The position numbers and the translations under genes are program-made. DNA of 64,000 bases from Arsenicicoccus cauae. GTDB taxonomy: Bacteria; Actinomycetota; Actinomycetes; Actinomycetales; Dermatophilaceae. Where the stretch lies: positions 91,781 to 155,780 of the forward strand of contig NZ_WLVL01000017.1 in assembly GCF_009707125.1 (NCBI RefSeq), given 5' to 3'. Under the pieces are notes generated by a model. That model ran no database searches, was not told the origin of the DNA, and saw only the letters and a list, made by a program, of their open reading frames with translations. Each line of letters begins with the position of its first letter. Position 1 is the first letter of the stretch. Below, piece after piece: positions 27,447-35,657 of the stretch.

Positions 27447-28373
27447 ATGCCCTCGTTGATGTCCCACGCCGTCCTGCCGCTGCTGCTGCGAGCCACCCGC
27501 GCCAACCGGCCGTTCCGCACCGAGCGCGGCGCCCGACAGCGGCTGGCCGAGCGGACCACCCGCCCCGAGGCCTACGGCCCACCTCGGTTGCTGCGCAGGG
27601 ACGTTCGCATCGACGTCGAGCGCGTCGGCGGCTGGCCGGTCTACACGGTCCGGCCCCGGTCGGGCGAGCCGCGCGGCGGCGTCGTCTACGCCCACGGGGG
27701 CGGGTGGTATGCCGAGATCGCCCGCCAGCACTGGGAGCTCACGGCCCAGGTCGCCGCGCAGGCGGGGGTGGCGGTGACCGTGCCGATCTATCCCCTGGTG
27801 CCCTACGGGACGGCGGCGCAGGTGGTGCCGGCCTTCGCCGACCTGGTGCTGCGCAGCGAGCAGCGCTGGGGCACCACGGCCCTCGCCGGCGACTCGGCCG
27901 GCGGCCAGATCGCGCTGTCGACGGCGATCCTGCTGCGGGACAGGGACGCTCGCACCTTTCCCCGCACCCCGCTCATCGCCCCGGCGCTCGACCTGTCGCT
28001 GAGCAACCCCGAGATCGACACGGTCCAGCCCCACGACCCGTGGCTGGGTCGCGACGGCACGCGGGTCTTCATCGACCTGTGGCGCGCGAGGCTGCCGTTG
28101 GACGACCCGCTCGTCAGCCCGCTCGCAGCGGACCTGACCGGCCTGGGCCCGATCAGCCTGTATGCCGGCACCCACGACATCCTGTGGCCCGACGCGAAGC
28201 TCTTGATCGCCCGGGCCCGAGAGGCCGGCGTCGAGGTGGACTACCACGAGCAGGAGGGGCTCGTGCACGTGTATCCCCTCACGCCGACCCCCGAGGGACG
28301 AGCAGCCCGGGCCTCGATCGTGTCCACCCTGGCCCGTCACATCGAGGGGCCCGGCCGGATCTCCACCCCGTAG
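27447..28373 (+). CDS. Alpha/beta hydrolase, hormone-sensitive lipase family
   Basis: A 308-residue esterase/lipase. The oxyanion motif HGGGWY (about 94-99) and nucleophile elbow GDSAGGQ are those of the HSL (family IV) esterases; the acid is probably Asp in YAGTHDILWPD and the base His in GLVHVYPL. No signal peptide is evident, although the N-terminus is hydrophobic for about 15 residues. Substrates of the family are short acyl esters. Start supported by the -10 box 6 nt upstream. The 3' end overlaps a small minus-strand frame by 37 nt. Confidence 0.9.
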   Translation: MPSLMSHAVLPLLLRATRANRPFRTERGARQRLAERTTRPEAYGPPRLLRRDVRIDVERVGGWPVYTVRPRSGEPRGGVVYAHGGGWYAEIARQHWELTAQVAAQAGVAVTVPIYPLVPYGTAAQVVPAFADLVLRSEQRWGTTALAGDSAGGQIALSTAILLRDRDARTFPRTPLIAPALDLSLSNPEIDTVQPHDPWLGRDGTRVFIDLWRARLPLDDPLVSPLAADLTGLGPISLYAGTHDILWPDAKLLIARAREAGVEVDYHEQEGLVHVYPLTPTPEGRAARASIVSTLARHIEGPGRISTP

Positions 28374-28657
28374 CCGAGCGACACGTCCGTGATCCCTACG
28401 CCCACCTCGGGCGCCCAGGGCCGGGGCCCGGGCGGGTCCTCCGGGGCAGCCAAGGGGCAGTCGTGCGCCACGCTCGCCAGACCCACGGGCGTGCTCAGCA
28501 CGTGATGGCGCAGGTGGAGCCGCGAGGGTGACCCCGGCGGCAGGAACGGTGAGAGGTCTCGGTGGTGCCACGCCTCGAAGGGGCTGTCGTCGTCGAGCAC
28601 CTGCAGGCGCACCAGCACGGCCAGGACATCGCCATCCAGGCCGACGACCTGCGACAC
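28337..28657 (-). CDS. Hypothetical protein, possibly truncated at its N-terminus
   Basis: A 106-residue frame with protein-like composition (LDGDVLAVLVRLQVLDDDSP, then FEAWHHRDLSPFLPP) and no recognisable family. Upstream of its GTG the sequence changes character into the Rrf2 region, so the gene may have lost its 5' part when the neighbouring island arrived. There is no ribosome site. It overlaps the esterase 3' end. Could be a remnant rather than a live gene. Confidence 0.4.
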   Translation of the reverse strand: MSQVVGLDGDVLAVLVRLQVLDDDSPFEAWHHRDLSPFLPPGSPSRLHLRHHVLSTPVGLASVAHDCPLAAPEDPPGPRPWAPEVGVGITDVSLGYGVEIRPGPSM

Positions 28658-28703
28658 ACGGCATGTCGAGATGTGACGTGGGGGTGGTCGGGTTCGACAG
28701 GGG

Positions 28704-29156
28704 TCAGCGGTTTTGCCAAGCGTCTGGCGCGGTGAGCAGTTGTCGGATGTGCTCGGGGTACCGCCCGCTCAGGACGTCTTGGAGGCTCACGTCGTCGAGC
28801 ACCTGCCGTAGTGCGACGCGCAATGCGACCCATAGCTCGGGAAGGTGGCTGGCCAGATCCTCGTAGGACGTCTCGTGCGGCCGTAGCCCGTGGACCCGGG
28901 CCAGCGGTCCGTCGACCGCGCGGAAGATCTCGCCGATCGACACTTCTGAAGGGTCCTCGGCCAGCTGGTATCCGCCTGCCGGTCCGCGCTGGCTGGTGAC
29001 CAACCCGTCACGCCTGAGGTCGGCCAGGATCGCCGCGAGGAACTTGCGCGGGATGTTCTGCGATTCGGCGATGGCGGCCACCGACGACGAGCCAGGCTGG
29101 GCGGCGAGGTACAGCAGCGCCCGTACGGCGTATTCGACGCGGGTGGACACGTTCAC
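28704..29156 (-). CDS. Rrf2-family regulator lacking Fe-S cysteines (CymR-like)
   Basis: A 150-residue Rrf2 protein: VNVSTRVEYAVRALLYLAAQ, winged helix FLAAILADLRRDGLVTSQRG and GPAGGYQLAEDPSEVSIGEI. The three cysteines that hold the Fe-S cluster in IscR/NsrR are absent, as in CymR, which senses cysteine metabolism through its partner enzyme. It is divergent from the sulfur-type operon that begins with a leader peptide, so it is the likely regulator of that operon. GTG start chosen because the family N-terminus begins there; the longer frame adds non-conserved residues. C-terminus is longer than usual. Confidence 0.85.
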   Translation of the reverse strand: MNVSTRVEYAVRALLYLAAQPGSSSVAAIAESQNIPRKFLAAILADLRRDGLVTSQRGPAGGYQLAEDPSEVSIGEIFRAVDGPLARVHGLRPHETSYEDLASHLPELWVALRVALRQVLDDVSLQDVLSGRYPEHIRQLLTAPDAWQNR

Positions 29157-29267
29157 GATGGAGCATTCTGCCAGCACCGCGCTCACGGACCGGGGTGGGT
29201 GTCGCCTAGGACCGGACTCCCCGAGGTTGAAGTGCGTCCTGCAATCCGGACAGTTGGGGACCGTCGG

Positions 29268-29313
29268 TTGCACCCTCGGGCTAAATCCTATAAAACCGAT
29301 GTACTAACTAGGA
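29268..29313 (+). promoter_or_regulatory. Promoter and possible Rrf2 operator of the sulfur operon
   Basis: TTGCAC (29268-29273) and TATAAA (29289-29294) with a 15-nt spacer form a candidate promoter. TCCTA (29286-29290) and TAGGA (29309-29313) form a long-spaced inverted repeat around the start region that could be the Rrf2 site. The A+T content is markedly higher than the surroundings. Confidence 0.45.
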
Positions 29314-29320
29314 AACGACG

Positions 29321-29485
29321 ATGAAGGATTTCGCGATGCTCCACACCGCACGGCACCACGATGTGCTGACGCGCGCCACGGTGGGCATGCAGCACCGACC
29401 GGGGATGTCCCGGCCCGTCGGTAGGTACCTCACCGCTCGTCGTCACGTCGACCTCCTGCGGGTCTCCTCGGCGCTCTGTCGCTGA
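29321..29485 (+). CDS. Sulfur-operon leader peptide (cysteine-type uORF)
   Basis: A 54-codon frame ending in LTARRHVDLLRVSSALCR, too short for most gene finders. This C-terminal pattern (R-H-V-D-L-x-R-x-x-S-A-x-C) matches the putative leader peptides found upstream of sulfur assimilation and sulfonate genes in actinobacteria. A penultimate Cys codon fits cysteine-responsive attenuation. AGGAAA lies 6 nt before the first ATG; an internal ATG at 29405 would give a 26-residue version, closer to the usual length. It precedes the TauD-type gene by about 290 nt. Confidence 0.65.
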   Translation: MKDFAMLHTARHHDVLTRATVGMQHRPGMSRPVGRYLTARRHVDLLRVSSALCR

Positions 29486-29546
29486 TCCTGACGTTCGTCC
29501 CGTTAGTCCGCAGCAGCCAGCGGCGTGCCAGCTGCAGTCCGCACAC

Positions 29547-29714
29547 ATGCATGGTCCCTCAGCACGGCCTTGCGTCCACGTGACCAACGTCGCCGCACGG
29601 ATCTGCACCCCGCTGGTGCTGGCCGGCAGCGTGCTCATCTCCCTCGTCGGCATCACCAGGGGCACCCTGCTTCGCCTGGCCGGACGCGCCTCCGACGAGA
29701 CCATCAGCGGCTGA
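29547..29714 (+). CDS. Small possible membrane protein between leader and dioxygenase
   Basis: A 55-codon frame whose centre (CTPLVLAGSVLISLVGITRG) is a plausible single membrane helix, followed by a basic then acidic tail. It could also start at the GTG at 29580 (44 residues). No ribosome site is clear. Position between leader peptide and TauD, and the similar small membrane gene at 30809, make it worth recording. Could be chance. Confidence 0.35.
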   Translation: MHGPSARPCVHVTNVAARICTPLVLAGSVLISLVGITRGTLLRLAGRASDETISG

Positions 29715-29774
29715 ACCAGCCACACCGCGTACGTCCCTCAAAGCACCCCCGGTTCTTCCGCGAGAGGAATTCCC

Positions 29775-30671
29775 ATGACCATCACCACTGACAAGCCCAC
29801 CACCGGCACAACCAACCTTGGCCCGCGCATCGAACCGCTCGGTCCCTGCATCGGGGCCAGGGTGCGCGCCGTCGACCTGCGCCAGTTGACTGACAGCGAC
29901 GTCGCCGTTGTCCACGAGGCCCTGCTGCGGCACAAGGTGCTGTTCTTCTCCGGCCAGGAGCTCACTGATGACGACCAGGTGGCGCTGGGCAATCGCCTGG
30001 GCGACCTGACCGCGGGCCACCCTGTCGCCAAGTCGAACGGCAGCCGCGCCGAGATCTACAACATCGACAGCACCGACCCCGAATTCAGCTTCTCCGACGT
30101 CTGGCACACCGACGTCACCTTCGTGCAGCGCCCGCCGGCCGGCTCCATCCTGCGCGCCGTGACCCTGCCGCCCACCGGCGGTGACACGCAGTGGGCCGAC
30201 AGCCAGGCCGCTTACCGCTCGCTGGCGGAGCCGGTGCAGCACCTGGTTGACCAGCTCACCGCAGTCCACGACGGCAACCGGGAGTGGGGTGCCTACCTGC
30301 GTCGGCACGAGAACCGCGGCAATGTGTGGGACGGCGTCGAGGTGACCAGCATCCCGCCCGTCGAGCACCCGGTGGTGCGGGTGCACCCCGAGACCGGTGA
30401 GAAGGGGCTGTTCGTGCAGCCCGGGTTCACCTCCCACATCGTCGGGGTCTCCGATGCCGAGAGCCGCGCCATCCTCGACCTGCTGTATGCCCACCTCACG
30501 AAGCCGGAGCACCTCGTGCGGCACCGTTGGTCGCCGGGCGACGTCGGTATCTGGGACAACCGCAGCACCGCCCACTACGCCAATCGCGACTACACGGCAC
30601 CCCGGGTGATGCGACGCGTGACCCTACGCGGGGACGTTCCCCAAGGTCCGGCTGGTGTGCCCGGTCGCTGA
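29775..30671 (+). CDS. TauD/TfdA-family Fe(II)/2-oxoglutarate dioxygenase
   Basis: A 298-residue dioxygenase that would release sulfite from a sulfonate or act on a related substrate, using 2-oxoglutarate and O2. The iron triad is His111 and Asp113 in WHTDVTF and distal His267 in STAHYAN; the 2-oxoglutarate Arg is in MRRVTLRG. KVLFFSGQELTDDD and GDTQWADSQAAY are typical of the family. GAGAGGAA precedes the ATG. It opens the structural part of the operon with an aliphatic-sulfonate type ABC importer. Exact substrate (taurine or an alkylsulfonate) cannot be read from sequence. Confidence 0.9.
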   Translation: MTITTDKPTTGTTNLGPRIEPLGPCIGARVRAVDLRQLTDSDVAVVHEALLRHKVLFFSGQELTDDDQVALGNRLGDLTAGHPVAKSNGSRAEIYNIDSTDPEFSFSDVWHTDVTFVQRPPAGSILRAVTLPPTGGDTQWADSQAAYRSLAEPVQHLVDQLTAVHDGNREWGAYLRRHENRGNVWDGVEVTSIPPVEHPVVRVHPETGEKGLFVQPGFTSHIVGVSDAESRAILDLLYAHLTKPEHLVRHRWSPGDVGIWDNRSTAHYANRDYTAPRVMRRVTLRGDVPQGPAGVPGR

Positions 30672-30808
30672 CGCAGTCCGCACATCAGGCCCGTGTCCGT
30701 GGTGGCCTCTGCACCGCGGAAACGGACCCACGCCCGCAGAACCCGCGGTCGGTTCGCACCCGTGCTGCCATCAATGCCCTCCCCTCCGCCTTCACAGGAA
30801 GCCTGCGC

Positions 30809-30964
30809 ATGTCCCTCACCGTCACGGGCCTCGCTGCCCTCGAAACACTCGCGCTGCTCGGCGCCCCACCACCCGGGCTGATCATCGGCACCGTTGCCAT
30901 CGCCGGCCTCGTCGTGGCACTCGGACGCCCGCACACGCGTACGCCTGAGCCCATTACGCCATGA
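30809..30964 (+). CDS. Small membrane protein coupled to the ABC permease
   Basis: A 51-residue protein: MSLTVTGLAALETLALLGAP, then a hydrophobic helix LIIGTVAIAGLVVALGR and a short Thr/Pro tail. CAGGAA lies 8 nt before the ATG, and its stop overlaps the permease start (ATGA at 30961-30964), so it is translationally coupled to the importer. I do not recognise the family. A short accessory subunit of the transporter is possible but unproven. Confidence 0.6.
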   Translation: MSLTVTGLAALETLALLGAPPPGLIIGTVAIAGLVVALGRPHTRTPEPITP

Positions 30965-31899
30965 CCGCCAAGCCAGTCACCAGCACCACCGCCTCGACGC
31001 GAGCCGCCACCGCGTCTGAACTGGCCCAGTCCGGGCCGGGCCCCTCGTCCGGTCCGGACGAGCCCACCCGTCGGCGGCCTCCCTGGCCGGGACGCACCCG
31101 CCTGAGGCTCTGGGGCACCGACCTTGCCGCTTTCCTGGTTGTCCTCTTCGTCTGGTGGGCCCTCACCGGCAGCAAGATGATCCAGCCCCTGTTCCTGCCC
31201 AGCCCCCAGTCGGTGGTACGCGCCTTCACGGAGGCGAACTCCTGCCGTCCGATCGCGGCCGGCAACCCGCGCGTCGTCTGCGGCGAGCAGGGCTACTTCC
31301 TGTGGGAGCACCTGCTGGCAAGCCTGCAACGCATCGGCATCGGCGTCCTCGCCGGCATCGCGGTGGGAGTGCTGCTGGGTTTCGCGATGGCACTCGTCCC
31401 GGTGCTCGATCGGCTGGTGGAGCCCTACCTGAGCTTCCTGCGGTCCCTGCCGCCGCTCGGCTACATCGGCCTGCTCATCGTCTGGTTCGGAATCGGTGAC
31501 ACCTCCAAGATCTGGCTGCTGTTCCTGGCTGCCTTCCCACCGATTGCCCTGGCGACCATCGACGGTGTCAAGGGCATCCGCAGTGATCGCGTCCACGCGG
31601 CCCAAAGCCTGGGCGCCAGCAGGATGCAGGTGTTGCGGTTCGTGATTCTGCCCGCCAGCCTGCCGTCGATCATGAGCGGCGTCCGGCTCGCCACCGGGTT
31701 CGCCTGGACCACGGTCGTGGCGGCGGAACTCAACAACGGCATCCCGGGAATCGGTGGCCTCGCCTACCTGTCCGGCACCCAGCTGCAGACACCCTTGACC
31801 ATTGCCTGCATCATCGTGATCGGCATCGCGGCGATCCTGCTCGACGCGCTGATCAAGCGCATCACCTCGCTGCTGGTGCCATGGCAGGGACGCGCATGA
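30961..31899 (+). CDS. ABC importer permease, SsuC/TauC type
   Basis: A 312-residue inner-membrane permease. After a hydrophilic N-terminal stretch (about 50 residues) there are six predicted helices, and the cytoplasmic coupling loop carries the EAA-like motif HAAQSLGASRMQVLRFVILP. FLRSLPPLGYIGLLIVWFGI and GLAYLSGTQLQTPL are typical of nitrate/sulfonate/taurine importers. It is joined by ATGA overlaps to the small membrane gene before it; the lipoprotein frame behind it is also open across the stop. Confidence 0.92.
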   Translation: MTAKPVTSTTASTRAATASELAQSGPGPSSGPDEPTRRRPPWPGRTRLRLWGTDLAAFLVVLFVWWALTGSKMIQPLFLPSPQSVVRAFTEANSCRPIAAGNPRVVCGEQGYFLWEHLLASLQRIGIGVLAGIAVGVLLGFAMALVPVLDRLVEPYLSFLRSLPPLGYIGLLIVWFGIGDTSKIWLLFLAAFPPIALATIDGVKGIRSDRVHAAQSLGASRMQVLRFVILPASLPSIMSGVRLATGFAWTTVVAAELNNGIPGIGGLAYLSGTQLQTPLTIACIIVIGIAAILLDALIKRITSLLVPWQGRA

Positions 31900-31958
31900 C
31901 CAGACCGCACAAGCCCACCGCCCGCCCTGCCCATGTCACCAGTCCAAGGAGTGGCACC

Positions 31959-33050
31959 GTGCCCTCACCCTCCGCATCACCCGCCCGGAGCAGGAGCCTG
32001 CATGCCCTGGCAGCAGCCGCGGCCGTGGCACTGCTGGGGACCGGTGTGCTCACCGGATGCACCACCGCCCAGGAGGCCGAGGCCAACGCGAACGCCTCCC
32101 TGAGCACCACCACCTGCCCCGTGACGACCAATAGCGACGTCACCGGCACTGTGCGCATCGGCTACCAAGCTGTGCCGAATGCGAACCTGCTGGTGAAGAA
32201 TCAACGCTGGCTGGAAAACTGCTTCCCGCACGCCACCATCTCGTGGCTGAAGTTCGATTCCGGTGCCGACGTCGTGCAGGCGTTCGGCTCAGGCTCCGTC
32301 GACCTGGCCACCCTCGGATCGAGCCCCGCCACCAAGGCCCTCTCCGCCCCGCTCGACATCGCCATACAGGTGGTGTGGATCGACGACATCATCGGCAAGG
32401 CCGAGTCACTGGTGGTGCGCGAATCCGGCGTCACGTCGATTCAGCAGCTCAGGGGCAAAACGATCGCGACGCCGTTCGGGTCGACATCGCACTACAGCCT
32501 GCTGCAAGCGCTCAGCGCCGCGGGCCTGAGCAGCACCGACGTCAAACTGGTCAACCTCGCACCGGACAAGATGATGGCGGCATGGCAGGGCAACCAGATG
32601 GATGCCGCCTGGGTCTGGGACCCCGTGCTCAGCCAGCTCACCACGACCGGCCACATCATCACCGGCAGTGACGCCACCGCGGCCTCCGGGCACCCGACCT
32701 TCGACCTGGAGGGCGCCACCACCTCGTTCATCCAGTCGAACGCCTCGTTCATGGAGACGTGGACCAGCGTGGAGGATTACGCCGTGGGCCAACTCGCTGC
32801 GCATCCCGACACCGCGGCGCAGTCCATCGCCGTGGAGCTCGGCAGCACGACGGATTCGGTGACCACACAGCTCAAGGGCTATGTGTATCCGACCGCGAAA
32901 CAGCAGGTGTCGCTCGTCAAGAAGCTGCCCAGCCAGCTGTTGGCGACCGCCCAGTTCCTCAAGACCCAACAGGGGGTGGACGCCGTCGGTTCGCTCAACG
33001 CCTACACAGCTGGCGTCTACACCACCGCGATCACGAAGGTGGCCTCATGA
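31959..33050 (+). CDS. Substrate-binding lipoprotein, SsuA/TauA-like
   Basis: A 363-residue extracytoplasmic binding protein. Signal peptide with Arg n-region (ARSRSLHALAAAAAVALL) and lipobox VLTGC, then an NMT1/SsuA-type domain (VTGTVRIGYQAVPNANLLVK, FGSGSVDLATLGSSPATKAL). The GTG at 31959 is preferred over the ATG at 31896 because AAGGAG lies 7 nt before it and it gives a normal signal peptide; the ATG alternative overlaps the permease stop. It delivers sulfonate-like substrates to the permease. The stop overlaps the ATPase start (ATGA). Confidence 0.9.
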   Translation: MPSPSASPARSRSLHALAAAAAVALLGTGVLTGCTTAQEAEANANASLSTTTCPVTTNSDVTGTVRIGYQAVPNANLLVKNQRWLENCFPHATISWLKFDSGADVVQAFGSGSVDLATLGSSPATKALSAPLDIAIQVVWIDDIIGKAESLVVRESGVTSIQQLRGKTIATPFGSTSHYSLLQALSAAGLSSTDVKLVNLAPDKMMAAWQGNQMDAAWVWDPVLSQLTTTGHIITGSDATAASGHPTFDLEGATTSFIQSNASFMETWTSVEDYAVGQLAAHPDTAAQSIAVELGSTTDSVTTQLKGYVYPTAKQQVSLVKKLPSQLLATAQFLKTQQGVDAVGSLNAYTAGVYTTAITKVAS

Positions 33051-33880
33051 CGACCATCAGCCCGGCACCCACGCCGGCGTCCGGTGCACCGGGGACGCGG
33101 CACAAGATCGAGTTCGAGGAGGTGACCAAGACCTACCGCACCGACTCCGGTGACAGCGTGCAGGCCCTGGCGTCCACCACGCTGTCGATCGACGAGGGTG
33201 AGTTCGTCTGCATCGTCGGCCCGTCGGGCTGTGGCAAGAGCACGCTCATGCAGATGCTCGCCGGCTTCCACCAACCCACCACCGGCCGGGTGCTGACGGA
33301 CGGCGCGCCGGTCGTGGCACCCGATAGAGATCGCGGTGTCGTGTTCCAGCAGGCCAACCTGTACCCGTGGCTCACCACCCGCGCGAACGTGGAACTCGGC
33401 CCGCGCCTGCGCGGGGTCGCCAAGGCCGAACGCCGCGCGGTGGCCGACCAGTACCTGGAAATGGTGGGGCTGACGAAGTTTGCCGACCGCAAGCCCTACG
33501 AGCTGTCGGGTGGCATGCAGCAGCGCGCGCAGATCGCCCGCGTGCTCGCGAACGCACCCGACGTCATCCTCATGGACGAGCCATTCGGCGCACTGGATGC
33601 CCTCACCCGGGAGCGGATGCAGATGGAGCTGAGCCAGATCTGGCGCGAGCGACGCACGACGGTCGTCTTCATCACTCACGATGTCGAGGAGGCGATCTTC
33701 TTGGGGACGCGGGTGCTCGTCATGACCGCCCGCCCGGGCAGGGTGATGTTGGACCTCCCCGTGCAGCTGACCTCCGACGGCGTGGCAGTGCCGGAACTGC
33801 GCTCGCAAGCCAACTTCATCGAGCTGCGCGACACCGTCACCGAGGCCATCTACCGCGCCCAGGACGGAGCGACCCGATAA
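33047..33880 (+). CDS. ABC importer ATPase, SsuB/TauB type
   Basis: A 277-residue ATPase of the sulfonate/taurine importer. Walker A GPSGCGKS, Q-loop VVFQQANLYPWLT (the LYPWL pattern is typical of SsuB/TauB/NrtD), signature ELSGGMQQRAQIARV, Walker B VILMDEPFGALDAL, and H-loop ITHDVEEA. A 20-residue hydrophilic extension precedes the domain. The ATG overlaps the lipoprotein stop. Last gene of the sulfur operon. Confidence 0.93.
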   Translation: MTTISPAPTPASGAPGTRHKIEFEEVTKTYRTDSGDSVQALASTTLSIDEGEFVCIVGPSGCGKSTLMQMLAGFHQPTTGRVLTDGAPVVAPDRDRGVVFQQANLYPWLTTRANVELGPRLRGVAKAERRAVADQYLEMVGLTKFADRKPYELSGGMQQRAQIARVLANAPDVILMDEPFGALDALTRERMQMELSQIWRERRTTVVFITHDVEEAIFLGTRVLVMTARPGRVMLDLPVQLTSDGVAVPELRSQANFIELRDTVTEAIYRAQDGATR

Positions 33881-33970
33881 CGATCACCTTGACCCATGAT
33901 CGCCCCGGCCCCGACGACACACCCCGCAACTGCGTTGACCGAAGCAATGCCGAGCCCTGATGGTGCTGGC

Positions 33971-34534
33971 ATGGAGACGACCCCGTTCACGGACAAGCCG
34001 ACCCTGCGAGGCGAGCTGGTGACGCTGCGCCCTATCCGTGCGGAGGACGCTGACCTCATCGACGCGATCATCCGCACCGACGACGAGATCGCGCGGCTGA
34101 CCGGTTCGGTGCACTCCAGCACCGAGAAGCCCGCAGGGATGCCGATCGAGCGACTGCGCGAGATCTACGGAGCCTGGGCCGTCGCCGATGACCGGCTCGT
34201 CCTGGCCGTCATCGACAACGCGACGGGTGACCTCGTCGGCGAGGTCGTCCTCAACGAGTGGGACGAGGACAACGAGTCCTGCGACTTCCGCACCTTCATC
34301 GGCGCGGCCGGCCGAGGCCGCGGGCTCGGCACGGAGGCCACGCGGCTCATCCTCGAGCACGGCCTGACGACGATGGGCGTGCACCGCATCACCCTCGAGG
34401 TCTACGACTTCAACCCGCGCGCCCGCCACGTCTACGAGAAGGTCGGCTTCGTCCACGAAGGCACCGGCCGCGAGGCGCTGCGCTTCGACGACCAGCGGAT
34501 TGACGTCCACTACATGGCGATTCTCGCCAGCTGA
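33971..34534 (+). CDS. GNAT-family N-acetyltransferase
   Basis: A 187-residue acetyltransferase: start METTPFTDKPTLRGELVTLR, core VGEVVLNEWDEDNESCDFRT, and the acetyl-CoA motif AGRGRGLGTEATRL, followed by NPRARHVYEKVGFVHEGTGR. This is the RimJ/RimL-like subgroup; the substrate is not predictable. The frame is open further 5' (to 33896), but that part lacks family similarity, so I start at the internal ATG. Base use returns here to the style of the core genome, suggesting the island ends before it. Confidence 0.87.
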   Translation: METTPFTDKPTLRGELVTLRPIRAEDADLIDAIIRTDDEIARLTGSVHSSTEKPAGMPIERLREIYGAWAVADDRLVLAVIDNATGDLVGEVVLNEWDEDNESCDFRTFIGAAGRGRGLGTEATRLILEHGLTTMGVHRITLEVYDFNPRARHVYEKVGFVHEGTGREALRFDDQRIDVHYMAILAS

Positions 34535-34546
34535 CGACACTGCCCT

Positions 34547-34735
34547 TCACGCCCTGTCGGCACATCCGACTTTCGGCATGACACATCTGTCACGCGCCGC
34601 CAGCGGCAGATCAGGATGGGGCGGGTGCGGGAGGTCGAGCTCCCGGGTGATCCGATCCAGATGGTCGAAGAGCGCACATTCCCGTGCCGGGTCGTAGGAC
34701 TCGGTGGGGGAGAGCCGTCGAAGCCGATCTCGATC
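34547..34735 (-). pseudogene. Unidentified C-terminal gene remnant
   Basis: A minus-strand frame with no start codon but coding-like sequence, including SPTESYDPARECALFDHLDR and ending RCVMPKVGCADRA. I do not recognise it. Its 5' side abuts the transposition-ATPase remnant on the other strand. Short inverted repeats GTCGG-CACAT-CCGAC (34556-34570) and TGACA-CATC-TGTCA (34579-34592) lie in it and might mark an element end. Confidence 0.3.
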
Positions 34736-35252
34736 ACCTCATCAGCAGGGTCGGGATCTGCATCGGACAACACCTACGCCGCAACGACACCGACATCCAC
34801 CACCGTGGCAACGACAGCGACCACGTCCAGATGCTCATGGTCGACGAAGCCGAGCGCCTCAACGCCACCGCCCTCGAGCTGCTCCGCGACCGGCACGATC
34901 GCACCAACCTGGCGATCATCCTCATCGGCATGCCCGGCCTCGACAAACGCTTCAGCCGCTACCCCCAGCTCTACAGCCGCCTCGGATTCGCCCACCAGTA
35001 CCGCCACCCAGTAACGACGAACTCCCCTTCGTCCTCGACCGACACTGGCAACGACTCGGCCACCACCTCGACCCCGACGACTACACCGACAGCCAAGCCA
35101 TCGCCGTAGTCCAACGCATCACCCGCGGCAACTTCCGGCTCCTCGAACGACTGCTCCCACAGATCCAACGCGTCCTCAAGATCAACGAGCTCGCCACGAT
35201 CACCGACGACGTCATCGAAGCGGCCGCCAGCACCCTCGTCATCGGGTCCTGA
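34720..35252 (+). pseudogene. Decayed transposition ATPase (TniB/TnsC-like AAA protein)
   Basis: The C-terminal two thirds of an AAA ATPase used by Tn7/Tn5053-type and related transposons. Walker B and sensor regions read QMLMVDEAERLNATALELLR and AIILIGMPGLDKRFSRYPQL; a frameshift near 35010 moves the rest (ELPFVLDRHWQRLG, then AIAVVQRITRGNFRLLERLL) to another frame, ending at 35252. Walker A and the N-terminus are missing. No transposase is adjacent, so this is a dead fragment marking past insertion. Confidence 0.7.
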
Positions 35253-35657
35253 GTCACCGACCCGCGCACAGCCTCAGTAGGCCACGTACCGTAGCAACAA
35301 CCACGCCATTCACTGCTGCGACCCACACCCCGCAACCCCCAACGACCCTGCAAACCCTTCCGTCCCCACCGCCCGAGGGTGCGCTGGACTACGGCGTGGT
35401 GGATGCCCTCGTCACGGCCCGCACGGATGACCAGGCCTGACGCTGCTCAGGCAGCGAGGCAGAAGGGGCCGGCGGAGGTCGCGCGGGTCATGTGCTCGGC
35501 GATCACCTCAGCACCGATCCACCGATGCTCGAGATCGGGCGAGTTTGCGATGGGTAGGCCATCACCAGACTCACCCGATCTCGACACCGCCACGCATGGC
35601 GAGAGGCCCGGGAGGTCAAGCGCGATCACCGTCTGGCGCTCGCGCGAGCGTCTCCTG
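35253..35657. other. Gene-free decayed region
   Basis: A plus-strand gene tail (ALDYGVVDALVTARTDDQA then stop at about 35440) and minus-strand coding-like sequence of unknown origin (GDGLPIANSPDLEHRWIG) occur, but no intact gene. The hairpin at 35530-35583 is listed separately. Confidence 0.4.
35530..35583. terminator. Long inverted repeat downstream of acetamidase operon
   Basis: Arms CGAGATCGGGCGAGT (35530-35544) and ACTCACCCGATCTCG (35569-35583) pair over 15 bp with one mismatch (G:T in RNA), loop 24 nt. It lies about 75 nt past the acetamidase stop on the minus strand, so a terminator is likely; an element end is the alternative. Confidence 0.5.

Noticed and set aside
28495..28833. 112-codon minus-strand frame spanning the island edge
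   Set aside because: Overlaps the end of the Rrf2 gene and the hypothetical gene in another frame; no coherent domain.
29525..29791. 88-codon plus-strand frame upstream of the TauD gene
   Set aside because: His/Arg/Pro-rich translation overlapping the TauD start; the adjacent frame (29547-29714) looks more protein-like.
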